Source: Mycoplasma seminis
GTDB taxonomy: Bacteria > Bacillota_I > Bacilli_A > Mycoplasmatales > Metamycoplasmataceae
Length of the DNA stretch: 64,000 nt
Assembly (NCBI RefSeq): GCF_030718845.1
Contig: NZ_CP132191.1
Coordinates: 248,001-312,000, forward strand
Direction: 5' to 3'
The notes beneath the pieces were generated by a model, which was not told the DNA's origin, searched no databases, and saw only the letters and a list, made by a program, of their open reading frames with translations. Below, piece by piece: positions 1-9,634 of the stretch. Every line of letters starts with the position of its first letter. Positions within the stretch are counted from its first letter, which is position 1. The position numbers and the translations under genes are program-made.

Positions 1-1359
1 AGGAATTGGTTCAAAAACAATTGAAATCTTAAAAAGTTTCTTGATTCTAGAATAGCATTATTTAATTTATTCCTCATTGCATCATTATTTTTCATCGCAA
101 TTTACACAAATTGATATTATTTGTTAATTGTTGTTTTATGCTTATGTATATACACTTTAATAATTAATACAAAATATATTTTTCTAATGCTAGGAATCTT
201 TTTACTGATACTATTTACAGTTTCTTTGCATAATTGATTTTATTTTGAATATTGATATGAAGGCAAAGAAATTAATCAAGTATTTAGTGTTCGCAACATT
301 AAGGAAAATTATGTGTGATTGCAAAATGCTTTAGGGCAAAAAATCAGCATTTATCGTAGCAATCTACCTGAAAATATAGCTTTGTATTCACAAATTAGAA
401 TTCAAGGGCAATTATTTAAGATTGCAAAAATGAATGAATATTTTCAAAGTAACAATTTATTCTATACAGTCAAAATTTCGCAGCTCCAAATGCTCGATTC
501 GTGAATTAATATTAGAGAAAAATTCTTTAATTATTATTTAAATCAACAGCAAGGATATCAAACATTAATTATTCCTTTAGTATTTGGGCATAGTGTTGAA
601 AGTAAAAATGTTGTTATTCAACAACTAAGTCAATTAGGAATAATTCACCTAATTGTAGTAAGTGGATTGCACTTTGGAACGATATATTTATTTATAAACA
701 TGATTTTTAGAAGATTTAAACAAAAATGACTCATTTTAATTATTGCTATCTCTATTTACTTTTGGTTTGTTAAAGATTCTGTTTCAGTTTATAAGATATA
801 TTTGTTTATTTTAATCAAAGAGATTTGTCAGAAATTTTTTTCAAATCGCTACAATCCTTATAAGAATTTACTAGCTATTTCGCTTTTGTATTTATTATTT
901 AATCCCTTAAGTGTGCTCTCAATAGGTTATTGAATTTCATATGTTCTCACATTCGGTTTGTTGCTTTACAATGTTCAAAAACAAAAGTGAAATAACACTA
1001 GTAAATTGCAAAAGTTTTTAGGATACTTAAAAATATATTTTTATTCCTGAATTCTAGCTAGCTGTATAGTAATTGTGTTTAATCAAAAATTAAATTTATT
1101 AAGCTTGCTACTCACTACAATATTAACTCCGATTTTTCAAATATTGCTGATTACATTTTTTCTATTTTTTCCATTTTGATTTATTGTTGTCCCGATTAGT
1201 AACCTAACAATTGACTTTTTAAACTTGTTTAGAAATTTCATTTTATTAATTAATATAAATGGAAAATGATATTGATATTCATTTCTGGTTTTTGATTATT
1301 TCTTTATTTTAAAACTGAGTTTATTAAATAAGAAATGTATAATTAAAACATGATATTAA
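1..1359 (+). CDS. comEC: ComEC/Rec2-family DNA uptake channel protein (5' end outside window)
   Basis: Frame 1 is open from the first base to a TAA at 1357-1359 when UGA is read as Trp (about 10 such codons). The segment IIHLIVVSGLHFG matches the conserved ComEC core motif (HL-x-SGLH), followed by many hydrophobic helices. In the family, ComEC forms the membrane channel that admits single-stranded DNA during competence; mollicute copies usually lack the metallo-beta-lactamase domain, and none is seen here. The gene overlaps the holA start by 10 nt, which suggests translational coupling. The start lies upstream of the window, so length is unknown. Confidence 0.85.
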
Positions 1360-2258
1360 TAACTGATACAAATGAATATTTAACTAAACAAAAAATCAAC
1401 GAAATTAAGTCTAAATTTAATCCAACAAACATAATTGAAATTGAAGATTTAGACAAAAGCGATATTTTGATTTCTTTATTAAATGAAGGTGGACTTTTTA
1501 GACAACAAAAGTTAATTTTGTTAAAAAATCCTAAATTGTTTAATAAAAAAGTAAAACTACAGGAAAGCTTAATAAATGCTTTAAATCAATGCAATGATGT
1601 TATTGTTTTATGATTCCAAGGCGAAAAAATCAAATCTTACTCATTACCAAAAACTCTTTATCTTGCTCATTCTTATGATTTCAAGCCTTTAAGTGAAAAA
1701 GAAACAATAACTTGAGTGCAAAAATGCTTTAACTCTTATGGTGTAAGTATTAAATATAATGATTTATTGCTTTTATTATCTAAGCTTCCAAATAACTTAA
1801 ATATTATTGAAAATGAAATCATTAAACTTAGCTTGCTTGGAGAAAACATTACACCTGCTTTACTTGAAAGTTTTATTAGCTTGTATCCATCTGATAATGC
1901 TTTTGTTTTCTCAAATGCAATTTCAAGCAATGAAATATTGTCAATTTACCAAAAATATTTAATGTTAAAAGAACAAGAAGTTAATATTAATCAGTTATTT
2001 TATGCAATTTCATCTAATCTAATATTAGTGCATAAATACTACATTTATCAGAAAGCTTTTACTTCAAGATTACAATTAGCTCAAAAATTAAATATTTCCG
2101 ATAAAAGATTATTTGTAATTGAGAAAATTAGTAAAAACTTCACACCACAGCAAGTTGAAAAAATAATTTTAGAATTAGGTATCTTAGATATAGATAACAA
2201 AACATTTGGAGTAGAATATGAAATTTTTGAATCATTCTTGGCTAAAAACTTCGGATAA
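1350..2258 (+). CDS. holA: DNA polymerase III subunit delta
   Basis: A 302-aa protein in one frame with two UGA-Trp codons. The N-terminus (MILITDTNEYL...) and the later pattern LLLLSKLPNNLNIIENEIIKLSLLG followed by a C-terminal helical collar domain match HolA, the subunit that opens the beta clamp in the clamp-loader complex. Length is near the family norm (about 300-340 aa). The ATG lies within the end of comEC, and the next ORF begins inside the holA 3' end, so the three genes look co-transcribed. No Walker A motif is present, as expected for delta. Confidence 0.85.
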
Positions 2259-3474
2259 TACTACCGATAACTTTATTTTTTTAGATAAAGAAGCTATTTT
2301 AAATGAAAATGCTGCTGTAACTCATAAGTATTTTGAGGATATCTTAAAATATTTAAAAAAGATTAAGGATTTAAATTATCCTACAGCAATAGTGATACCT
2401 GATTTGTATGAATTATATAATTATGAAATTATGTTAGTTGACTCAGAAAATGAGGAAAAATACAAAAAAAGAATGACTAATTTCAAACAATTTTTAAATT
2501 ATGCAAATAGATTAAATGTTGAAATTTATTTAACTTTAAATTTTTCTTCAATTTTGTCATTTTCTAACTTAATAGCATTAAAAAATGTCTACACCAGTGA
2601 TGATTTAACTCAACAAGTGGATGTTGAAAATAAAGATGGTTTAAAAGGTGAAGAAAATAACTATTTGCATACTCAAGTAATTGATATCAAAAGTGATAAT
2701 GCAAACACTTTAAAACAATCTATTGATAAAATTATTAATGAAATTAAAAAACATACAGTTATTAATGGTGTTTTCATTAATGAATTATCAGAATTTTGTA
2801 GAAATAAACAAAATGAAATCACTAAAAAGGATATAGAAAAACTAGATAATACTTTTAACTTATTATCTAGCAGTAATGGAAATATTAAGTTTTTCATTTA
2901 TGAAAAAACTTATAAGGATGCTAAATATATCGGAACAAGACTTAAAAATTATGAAGTATTTACTAACTTGGAAATTGTTGATAAATTTAGCAAAATTATT
3001 AAAAAACTTGAGAAAGTTCAAAACCAAGGTATCTACGTGATTTTTGATACCAACAAATTCTTAGCATCCAAAACTGGTTCGCTAGGATACAAAGATACTC
3101 AAGTAAAAATTATTTTAGAAAACTTAGCTATTTCAGAAAAGTTTTATTGCTATTATTTTGCATTCGAAAAGCATCCGAGTGAATGAAAGATGCAAATGTT
3201 TGATTATTTAATTCTGCAAAAGAATATTAATAAATATTTCATTTCAACTTTATATAAGCGTTATGATATTTTAAAATACAAAAATGGTGGTGGGAAAATT
3301 AAGATCCAAACTATTTACACACCTAATATGACTTATAAAAAATCATTAAATAATGAAGCGCAATATTCATTTATTCTAAAATATCATCATTTTAAATATT
3401 TATTAAGAATGTTTCAAACTAAATTTGCTTCAGAAATTCGTTCATACGGAATAAGATGAAAGAAGATTAAATAG
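2218..3474 (+). CDS. Degenerate GH13 (alpha-amylase-like) TIM-barrel protein, probably non-catalytic
   Basis: A 418-aa protein overlapping holA by 41 nt; UGA-Trp at 3187 and 3457. Residues around 55-100 (PDLYELYNYEIM... MTNFKQFLNYANRLNVEIYLTLNFSS) follow the GH13 pattern 'Y-D-I-x-Y...F-x-x-L-v-x-x-A-H-x-R-G-I-k-v-i-x-D-l-v-x-N-H-t-S' position for position. The invariant residues are changed: region I ends NFSS rather than NHTS, and the nucleophile region (GxRxD) reads INGVFINEL. It is also shorter than typical oligo-1,6-glucosidases (about 540 aa). Seen: the fold-like pattern and missing residues. Inferred: a pseudo-enzyme or decaying gene. A different TIM-barrel family remains possible. Confidence 0.5.
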
Positions 3475-3506
3475 AGTAATTCAGATCTAGGGCAAAGCTC
3501 TAGATT

Positions 3507-4430
3507 TTATTTTTTATTTCCTAATAGTATATTAATGTAACAACGTTTAATACGATTACGAGTATATCTTTTTGAAATACATGCTTCAATAAAAGAATCA
3601 TAATCGTTATTTAAGGCAACTTGTTTTTTAAATAAATTTTCAATTCCTTCATCAATTAATTTGTATTTTCTTAATGCTTCGGGAGATAATTTAGTTACCT
3701 TTTTAACAAATTTTTTATAAGTATTTTGTATATTATTTTTAGGATTAAGTTTGAGTTGCATTGGAGTAAAGGCAGAAAAATCTTTACCTTGAAGGAGTAA
3801 CTCACGGATTTTAGTAGCGCTTGCAAAATTATTTATTACTTCTTCACTATGGAAACCTATGGTTCTTTGAATTGAAATTGGTGTAATATCATAATCATTA
3901 AAAATTATATGTTTAACATATTCTAATCCTAAAATATCATTTGGTAATTGAATATTTTGATTTGATAAATCTTGAATTGCAAGGTTAGAAGCTTTCGGAA
4001 AACTATTTGCTCCTTTTTTCATATATTTCTTAATTAACTCACTATATTGTTTAGGATTATTTTTAATAATATTTGCAATTTGAACAAAAAGTTCAACATT
4101 ATTAGTTTCTGAACCAAATACTAAATATTTAATTTTATGTTTATTTAATAATTCAACACCAGCTTGAGCAAAAACATGAGCTGCTTGAATTACATATTTA
4201 TCATCCATTTTAAAAACTTTATCTACACCATATTTTAAAGCAATTGCTTTTCTTTGTTTAAAGGATGCACAAGTTATTTCACCTCTTTGAGTATATTTAT
4301 TTGACATTGCTACTATAATATAAGCATTAGGTATATTTTGTTTAATTCAATTAATTTGATAAATGTGACCATTATGGAATGGATTATATTCAGCAATAAT
4401 ACCTACTCTATTTTTCTTATTTTTTTTCAT
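3507..4430 (-). CDS. tmcAL: tRNA(Met) cytidine acetate ligase TmcAL (YlbM family)
   Basis: A 307-aa protein. The N-terminus MKKNKKNRVGIIAEYNPFHNGH is diagnostic: GIIAEYNPFHNGH carries the HxGH nucleotidyltransferase motif, and VAMSNKYTQRGEI follows. The ATG at 4430 is required to include this catalytic motif; a later Met at 4307 would remove it. UGA-Trp occurs in the QINWIKQ segment. TmcAL activates acetate with ATP and forms N4-acetylcytidine at the wobble base of elongator tRNA-Met. It is shorter than the Bacillus protein (about 415 aa). It is convergent with the gene ending at 3474 and divergent from rpmF. Confidence 0.85.
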
Positions 4431-4568
4431 AAATAAATTATAATTAACAAATAATAAATGTTAAATATTTTGAAAATTAAATAAGCAAATTAAATATTTG
4501 AAAATAATATATTTTATATTATAATAAATAAGCTTATTAATTAACTATAACTTCAGAGGAGGGTCATA

Positions 4569-4769
4569 ATGGCTATTGTTCCAAAACGTAAAACGTCTAA
4601 ACAACGTAAACACAAAAGAAATACTCATTCAGCTTTAGATACACCTAACCTTGTATCATGCAAAAACTGCAGCCAAAAAATCGAACAACACGTTGTATGT
4701 AAGTTCTGTGGATTTTACAAAGGCAAAAAAGTTGAAGGTTATGTTGCATTAAATGATAGAAATAACTAA
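4569..4769 (+). CDS. rpmF: 50S ribosomal protein L32
   Basis: A 66-aa protein, MAIVPKRKTSKQRKHKRNTH..., the canonical L32 start. A zinc ribbon is intact, with two CxxC pairs (CKNC and CKFC). A strong ribosome binding site (GAGGAGG, 4556-4562) precedes the ATG. The gene is monocistronic here: a promoter-like ATAATATA region lies about 60 bp upstream and a hairpin terminator follows. Confidence 0.97.
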   Translation: MAIVPKRKTSKQRKHKRNTHSALDTPNLVSCKNCSQKIEQHVVCKFCGFYKGKKVEGYVALNDRNN

Positions 4770-4826
4770 TAAATAGTTATTTATTTATCTATTTATAAAG
4801 ATGTATATAAAATTCAAATAATAATT

Positions 4827-4849
4827 AAAGCACTAAAAAGTGCTTTTTT
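4827..4849 (+). terminator. Rho-independent terminator after rpmF
   Basis: AAAGCACT / AAAA / AGTGCTTTTTT forms an 8-bp stem followed by a T run. Confidence 0.85.
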
Positions 4850-4911
4850 GTTTATTTTTAGTTCACTTATAAAAAAAACCATATATCTAATAGAGATAGA
4901 TGAAAGGAAAA

Positions 4912-5520
4912 ATGAAATTATATATTATAGGTGAAGTTGTTTATAAAAACAAAAACAATTTAATTTTAGAATCTAAAGGTGAAGGTTATTTAATGACTGT
5001 AGCTGATGAAGCCAGATTTGAAGTAGGACAAAAAGTAAAAATGTATCTATATGAACATCGCACAGAATATTTAGCATGTACATATGGATTCAAAGACTTT
5101 AAAGAAAGATTGCTATTTATTGATTTAATAGCTGTTGAAAAAGTTGGACCAAAAATAGCAATGATATTATTAGAGAAAGGATGGGAATATGTTGCTAGAT
5201 TAATTGCTGAGTACAATGTCAAAGATTTATCAAGCATTCAATTTATTAGTGAGAAACTTGCTAATATCATTTGCGTACAATTATCAGATAAATGAGCAAA
5301 AATTTGTTCAAATGCAGATAATAAACGTGCTGAAAAAAGCAAAATGCGAGATGAATTATCTAAAACATTATTTGAACTAGGATTCAAAAAAGCTCAAATT
5401 GATTTAGCGCTTAGAAAAGTTAAACCCTCTGACTCTATAGACAATATGATTGAAGAAAGTATTAGATTAATTGCTAATACAGATGGTGAGGAAGAAATAG
5501 CTGATGGAACTCAGGCCTAA
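4912..5520 (+). CDS. ruvA: Holliday junction branch migration protein RuvA
   Basis: A 202-aa protein: N-terminal OB-fold (MKLYIIGEVVYKNKNNLILE), then helix-hairpin-helix segments including VEKVGPKIAMILL, a linker, and a small C-terminal helical domain (KTLFELGFKKAQIDLAL) that contacts RuvB. The start at 4912 is preferred over an in-frame ATG at 4900 because AAAGGA (4907-4910 region) precedes it and the domain starts there. RuvA tetramers bind four-way junctions and position RuvB. The 3' end overlaps ruvB by 17 nt. Confidence 0.88.
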
Positions 5521-6448
5521 TAAATTTGCTGAATTTATAGGACAAACCAAATTAGTAAAAACTTTACAAGCAATGATACGTAGTTCTAAAATTCAGAATA
5601 AAGTATTAGATCATATTTTATTATATGGAGCTCCAGGGATGGGTAAAACTACTTTAGCTAGTTTAATTGCTAAAGAAAATAACTCACGTATTCATTATAT
5701 ACAAGGTGCAAACATCGAAAAGAAATCTGATTTAATTAGTGTTTTATCAGTTATTAATCAAGGTGATGTAGTCTTTATTGATGAAGTGCACAGTATTAAT
5801 AAGAATGTTGTAGAGTTTTTGTATGGAGCAATGGAAGATTTTGTTTTTGATTTAATTGTGGGAGCTGACGGAAATTCTCGACCACTGAGAATGAAAATCA
5901 AGCCGTTTACTTTAATAGCTGCTACAACTAAGTTAAACGAAATTTCTCAACCATTAAAAGATAGATTTGGTTTTTTAGGTAGAATTGTTAGCTATACTGT
6001 TGAAGATATTTTTAAAATATTAACTATAAGTAAAGAAAAATTAAACATATCTGTCTCTGATGATATTTTAAATTTAATCGCAATGTATTCTCGTTCTACA
6101 CCCAGAATTGCAAACCATTTACTTGAAAGAATTAATGACTTTGCAATTGCACAAAACAAAGGAGTTATTAATAAAAGAATAGTAAAGAAAACTTTTAAAT
6201 ATTTAGACTTATATGAATTCGGACTAACACGAGATCATATTGAATACTTAGAAATATTAAAAGAAGGCTTCGAAGAAAAATATGTTTCACTAGATACAAT
6301 AACAGGTTTATTGCTACACACTAAAGAAAATATTGTTAATGAAATCGAACCAACTTTGCTATATTTAAAATTAATTGAAAAAAATTCAAAAGGACGTAGG
6401 ATAACATCTGAAGGTATAGATTACCTAATTAGACAAAATTTAACTTAA
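5504..6448 (+). CDS. ruvB: Holliday junction branch migration ATPase RuvB
   Basis: A 314-aa AAA+ protein starting MELRPNKFAEFIGQTKL, the usual RuvB start. Walker A is GAPGMGKTT (about residues 42-50), Walker B is VVFIDEVH, sensor 1 is AATTKLNEIS, the arginine finger region is PLKDRFG, and a winged-helix DNA-binding domain is C-terminal (GRRITSEGIDYL). It drives branch migration with RuvA; no ruvC is nearby, as usual in mollicutes. The start overlaps ruvA, which implies coupled translation. Confidence 0.95.
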   Translation: MELRPNKFAEFIGQTKLVKTLQAMIRSSKIQNKVLDHILLYGAPGMGKTTLASLIAKENNSRIHYIQGANIEKKSDLISVLSVINQGDVVFIDEVHSINKNVVEFLYGAMEDFVFDLIVGADGNSRPLRMKIKPFTLIAATTKLNEISQPLKDRFGFLGRIVSYTVEDIFKILTISKEKLNISVSDDILNLIAMYSRSTPRIANHLLERINDFAIAQNKGVINKRIVKKTFKYLDLYEFGLTRDHIEYLEILKEGFEEKYVSLDTITGLLLHTKENIVNEIEPTLLYLKLIEKNSKGRRITSEGIDYLIRQNLT

Positions 6449-6452
6449 TATC

Positions 6453-6482
6453 AATATAGCTACTAGATGTGGCTATATTTTT
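6453..6482 (+). terminator. Terminator after ruvB
   Basis: AATATAGC and GGCTATATT form an imperfect stem around a 10-nt loop, followed by TTTTTG. Confidence 0.65.
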
Positions 6483-6596
6483 GTATGAAAAATTTGATAT
6501 TTATATTAGGATTCAAACTTTTATGCTATAATAACTTTGCTTATGTGATAGCTGATAAAAAAATTAAATTTTTTCTTAATATAAAATTAATTTTAG

Positions 6597-6609
6597 TATA
6601 TAATATATA
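6597..6609 (+). promoter_or_regulatory. Probable -10 region of the tRNA array
   Basis: TATATAATATATAAG lies about 25 bp before tRNA-Asn; another TATAAT occurs at about 6526. No clear -35 is visible in this AT-rich sequence. Confidence 0.4.
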
Positions 6610-6631
6610 AGCAAACAAGCAAACATAAATT

Positions 6632-6706
6632 GCCGATTTAGCTCAGCGGTAGAGCAGCTGGCTGTTAACCAGTTGGTCGTTGGTTCAATCCCAATAATCG
6701 GCGCCA
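6632..6706 (+). tRNA. tRNA-Asn (anticodon GTT)
   Basis: Acceptor GCCGATT pairs with AATCGGC; D arm GCTCAGCGGTAGAGC; anticodon arm GCTGG-CTGTTAA-CCAGT gives GTT; T loop GTTCAATC; CCA is encoded. Confidence 0.95.
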
Positions 6707-6710
6707 TTAT

Positions 6711-6786
6711 GGTCTGTTGGTGAAGCGGTTAACACACATGGTTTTCATCCATGCATACACGGGTTCGATCCCCGTACAGACTACCA
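6711..6786 (+). tRNA. tRNA-Glu (anticodon TTC)
   Basis: Acceptor GGTCTGT/ACAGACT (one G-U), anticodon arm CATGG-TTTTCAT-CCATG, T loop GGTTCGATCC, CCA encoded. It is 4 nt from tRNA-Asn. Confidence 0.95.
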
Positions 6787-6790
6787 TTTT

Positions 6791-6866
6791 GGAGAATTAG
6801 CTCAGTTGGGAGAGCGTCGCCCTTACAAGGCGAATGTCATGGGTTCGAGTCCCTTATTCTCCACCA
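6791..6866 (+). tRNA. tRNA-Val (anticodon TAC)
   Basis: Acceptor GGAGAAT/ATTCTCC, D arm GCTCAGTTGGGAGAGC, anticodon arm TCGCC-CTTACAA-GGCGA, CCA encoded. Confidence 0.95.
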
Positions 6867-6869
6867 TTT

Positions 6870-6945
<76 letters not shown>

Positions 6946-6983
6946 ATGTTTATTTAAGATGGATTAAATGGATAACATACTAA

Positions 6984-7067
6984 GCGCGAGTGGTGAAATT
7001 GGCATACACGCTAGATTTAGGCTCTAGTGCCTCAGGCATAAGGGTTCGAGTCCCTTCTTGCGCACCA
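6984..7067 (+). tRNA. tRNA-Leu (anticodon TAG)
   Basis: Acceptor GCGCGAG pairs with CTTGCGC; class II tRNA with a long variable arm (TGCCTCAGGCA); the anticodon loop in TAGATTTAGGCTCTA gives TAG; CCA encoded. Confidence 0.93.
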
Positions 7068-7075
7068 TTTAATAT

Positions 7076-7099
7076 GTTGGGATTAACCAACTTTTTTTT
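7076..7099 (+). terminator. Terminator after the tRNA array
   Basis: GTTGG-GATTAA-CCAAC followed by eight T. Confidence 0.85.
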
Positions 7100-7138
7100 C
7101 GCAATTTTTTAATTAAGATTATATTTTTCTCTATTTAG

Positions 7139-7161
7139 GATGCTAAAAAAGCATCTTTTTT
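7139..7161 (+). terminator. Second hairpin with T tail between tRNAs and whiA
   Basis: GATGC-TAAAAAA-GCATC followed by TTTTTT. The T tract is on the plus strand, so it backs up the tRNA terminator rather than ending whiA. Confidence 0.6.
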
Positions 7162-7178
7162 CATAGATGCTAGTGAGA

Positions 7179-8045
7179 TTATTGATTATTTTTATGTTTT
7201 TCAACTACAGTATTTAATTTTCTGAATCAATGATTTAAACCACTTTTAGAAATAAAGATATTATAATCATTTCCCAAAATATAAGACAATTCTGCTAGTG
7301 AAATCCATTTATTTTCGGTTTTAATTCTAAAGGCAACTAATTGATCCTCATCAAATAATTCATCTAAATTATTTTCAAACATATAATTAATATTTTCTAT
7401 ATGTTTAATGGTACTTTCAGCAATTTTATTTAAATTGCTTAAATCAATATTATTTATTCTATTTGTAACGTTTTCAAAGTCCCTTTTAATAATGAGGTTT
7501 TGCAAGCTATATCAAGATTTTTTAGCCCCGATAGCAGCAAGAAAATCAATTAATTTATCTTTATTTTTGGTATATAAAACATATTTATTGTTACGATTTA
7601 AGATATTAAATCCAAAATCATATTCATTTAATTTTGAAGCTATTTCTTCTATATTCTGTTTATTATGTGAGGAAATTTCTAAATGATAAGAAGTAGAATT
7701 TTTACCTGAAATACTTCCACCTCCACAGAACACTCCTCCAAAAAAGTACGATAAATCATCTTTAGATTCCATTTGTGGAATGATTAATTCATTGTAAACA
7801 ATCACTAACTTAGTTGGGTGTTTTGGATCAGAAATATAGCTAATTTTAGACTTATCAAGCTTTCTGACTATTTTGTCATATAAATATTCATTCTTTATAT
7901 AAAGTAGATAATTACCATTTTTATCAATGTTTGCAGAGCAAAATAGTAACCCTTTAATAAAAGAGATAATTTCATGATTTTTAGATAGATTATTTATTAT
8001 TTCCTTCTTAACTTCGGAACTAAATGATGAGTGTTTATTAGTCAT
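7179..8045 (-). CDS. whiA: DNA-binding protein WhiA
   Basis: A 288-aa protein. MTNKHSSFSSEVKKEI is a typical WhiA start; the LAGLIDADG-like part contains FFGGVFCGGGSISGKNSTSYHLEI, and the C-terminal helix-turn-helix part contains RINNIDLSNLNKIAESTIKHI and WISLAELSYILG. Two UGA-Trp codons (near 7509 and 7227) lie inside it. WhiA is a conserved Gram-positive DNA-binding regulator. It ends just before the plus-strand hairpin at 7139. Confidence 0.9.
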
Positions 8046-8215
8046 AAAACAATTATAATTTATATTTTTAAAAAATAAAATTTATCTTATTTTACTATTA
8101 AGTTATATAAGTCTATTTTATAGGTATATAAGTTGCTGATGTTATGTATGTACTAGATAAATAATGATTTTGATAAAATGGTTTTTTTGTTAAAATTAAA
8201 AAGCAATAGAGTTAA

Positions 8216-8361
8216 TTGCAGAAAAGTAGAAGAAATTCTCACCTGATGACCATAGTCTTGGGTTTAGCTACAATTAAACGTATCATAATTCTGATACCTT
8301 TTTTAGTAGAATAAAGTGTTATCACTTTTTAAAAAAACTTACATTTATTTAAGGAGTTATT
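8216..8361 (+). ncRNA. Probable L20-type autoregulatory leader of infC-rpmI-rplT
   Basis: The region between whiA and infC (8046-8361) has no gene. Its 3' half contains a GC-richer structured stretch (AGAAATTCTCACCTGATGACC then TTGGG) ending in a hairpin with a T run at 8280-8304, upstream of the infC ribosome binding site. Known: Firmicutes and mollicutes control this operon by L20 binding to the leader and transcription attenuation. Assignment to that RNA family is by position and architecture only. Confidence 0.55.
8280..8304 (+). terminator. Attenuator hairpin upstream of infC
   Basis: GTATCA-TAATTC-TGATAC followed by CTTTTTT, 57 nt before the infC start: an intrinsic terminator inside the leader, so conditional termination is likely. 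Confidence 0.7.
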
Positions 8362-8979
8362 ATTCAAACAAAAGGAAAAAAACCTGCATCAGAACATTAT
8401 ATTAACAAGGATATTCCATTCAAACAAGTATTCTTACTTTCTCCAGAAGGTGAAAAACTTGGTGTTAAATATACAACTGAAGCATTAGAAATCGCTAAAA
8501 GCTATAAGATGGACTTAGTTTTAATTAGTGTTGAACCTAAACCAATCTGTCGTATTCTTGATTACGGAAAATTTAAATATGATCGTAAGAAGAAGAATAA
8601 AGAATTAAAAGAAAAACAAACAATCATCCAAAATCGTGAAGTTAGATTAACTGCTATGATTGGAGAAAATGATTTATTAACTAAAGCTAAAAAAGCTAGA
8701 GAGTTTCTTTTAAAAGGAGATAGAATTAAGGTTTCTTTAAAACTAAGAGGTCGTGAAATAGGAAGAAAAGATTTAGGTTTTTCAACATTAGATAAATTCT
8801 ATGCTCAATTAGAAGATATTGCTGAAAAAACTTCAGAACCTAAATTAGTGAACGATCGTTTCCTTGACATGAATCTCCAACCTAATAAACAAAAAATTCA
8901 AAAATATTTAAAAGAACAGAATCTTGAAAAAAATCAAGAAGCTAAAGAAGGAGAATTAAATGCCGAAAATGAAAACTAA
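8362..8979 (+). CDS. infC: Translation initiation factor IF-3 (ATT start)
   Basis: A 205-aa protein. The reading frame extends upstream of the first ATG (8509) through [30 protein letters not shown], clearly the IF3 N-domain, to ATT at 8362, five bases after AAGGAG (8351-8356). No ATG, GTG or TTG fits. ATT starts are characteristic of infC, whose product discriminates against non-canonical starts and so autoregulates. The C-domain contains [11 protein letters not shown]...[22 protein letters not shown]. The 3' end overlaps rpmI by 20 nt. Confidence 0.93.
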   Translation: MQTKGKKPASEHYINKDIPFKQVFLLSPEGEKLGVKYTTEALEIAKSYKMDLVLISVEPKPICRILDYGKFKYDRKKKNKELKEKQTIIQNREVRLTAMIGENDLLTKAKKAREFLLKGDRIKVSLKLRGREIGRKDLGFSTLDKFYAQLEDIAEKTSEPKLVNDRFLDMNLQPNKQKIQKYLKEQNLEKNQEAKEGELNAENEN

Positions 8980-9148
8980 AAGTGCGTTAAAGAAACGTAT
9001 TAAAGTTACAGGAACAGGTAAAATCTTAAGAGAGCAAGCTTACCGTTCTCACTTAGCACAAAACAAAACAACAAAACAAAAACGTCAATCACGTAAATCT
9101 GCCCAAATGTCTAAATCTGATTTAAAAAGATTTAAAGCATTAATCTAA
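8960..9148 (+). CDS. rpmI: 50S ribosomal protein L35
   Basis: A 62-aa basic protein, [22 protein letters not shown], the canonical L35 start. The Shine-Dalgarno (AAGGAG, 8947-8952) lies inside infC. It is the second gene of infC-rpmI-rplT. Confidence 0.95.
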   Translation: MPKMKTKSALKKRIKVTGTGKILREQAYRSHLAQNKTTKQKRQSRKSAQMSKSDLKRFKALI

Positions 9149-9207
9149 TCTTGTTTCTAAGTATTAGATTTTCAAAAAGATAATTACGTATTTAGAAAGG
9201 AATTATT

Positions 9208-9561
9208 ATGGCGAGAGTTAAAGGCGGAACAGTTACAAGAGCAAGACGTAAAAAATGATTAAAATTAGCTAAGGGATACTTCGGTCACAAGTCAATCGGA
9301 TATAAAGTTGCTAAACAAGCAGTTGTTAAATCATGAACATATGCTTTTAGAGACCGTAAGCAAGTTAAAAGAAACTTTAGAAAATTATGAATCGCTCGTA
9401 TCAACGCAGCTGTTAGAGCAGAAGGAATGAGTTATTCAAGATTCATTAATGGACTTAAAAAAGCAAACATTACAATTAACCGTAAAATGCTTTCAGAATT
9501 AGCTATTAATGAACCAAAAACATTTTCAGTTTTAGTACAAATTGCTAAAGATGCAAAATAA
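9208..9561 (+). CDS. rplT: 50S ribosomal protein L20
   Basis: A 117-aa protein: [29 protein letters not shown], then [19 protein letters not shown]. Four UGA-Trp codons fall at conserved Trp positions and fragment it in the standard code. AGAAAGG (9194-9200) is the ribosome binding site. In this operon type L20 is the likely feedback regulator acting on the leader at 8216-8361. Confidence 0.96.
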
Positions 9562-9567
9562 TAATTA

Positions 9568-9590
9568 AGTGGGTAATACCCGCTTTTTAT
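9568..9590 (+). terminator. Terminator after rplT
   Basis: AGTGGG-TAATA-CCCGCT then TTTT. Confidence 0.8.
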
Positions 9591-9606
9591 TATTCCTTTT
9601 GCACAA

Positions 9607-9631
9607 TAAAATCACCTCCAAGGAGGAGGTG
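9607..9631 (-). terminator. Terminator of the AAA+/Lon operon
   Basis: On the minus strand CACCTCC-TCCTT-GGAGGTG is followed by ATTTTATT, 4 bp beyond the lon-like stop codon. Confidence 0.75.
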
Positions 9632-9634
9632 TGA

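Noticed and set aside
7408-7686. Plus-strand ORF opposite whiA
   Set aside because: Antisense shadow of whiA without ribosome binding site or similarity.
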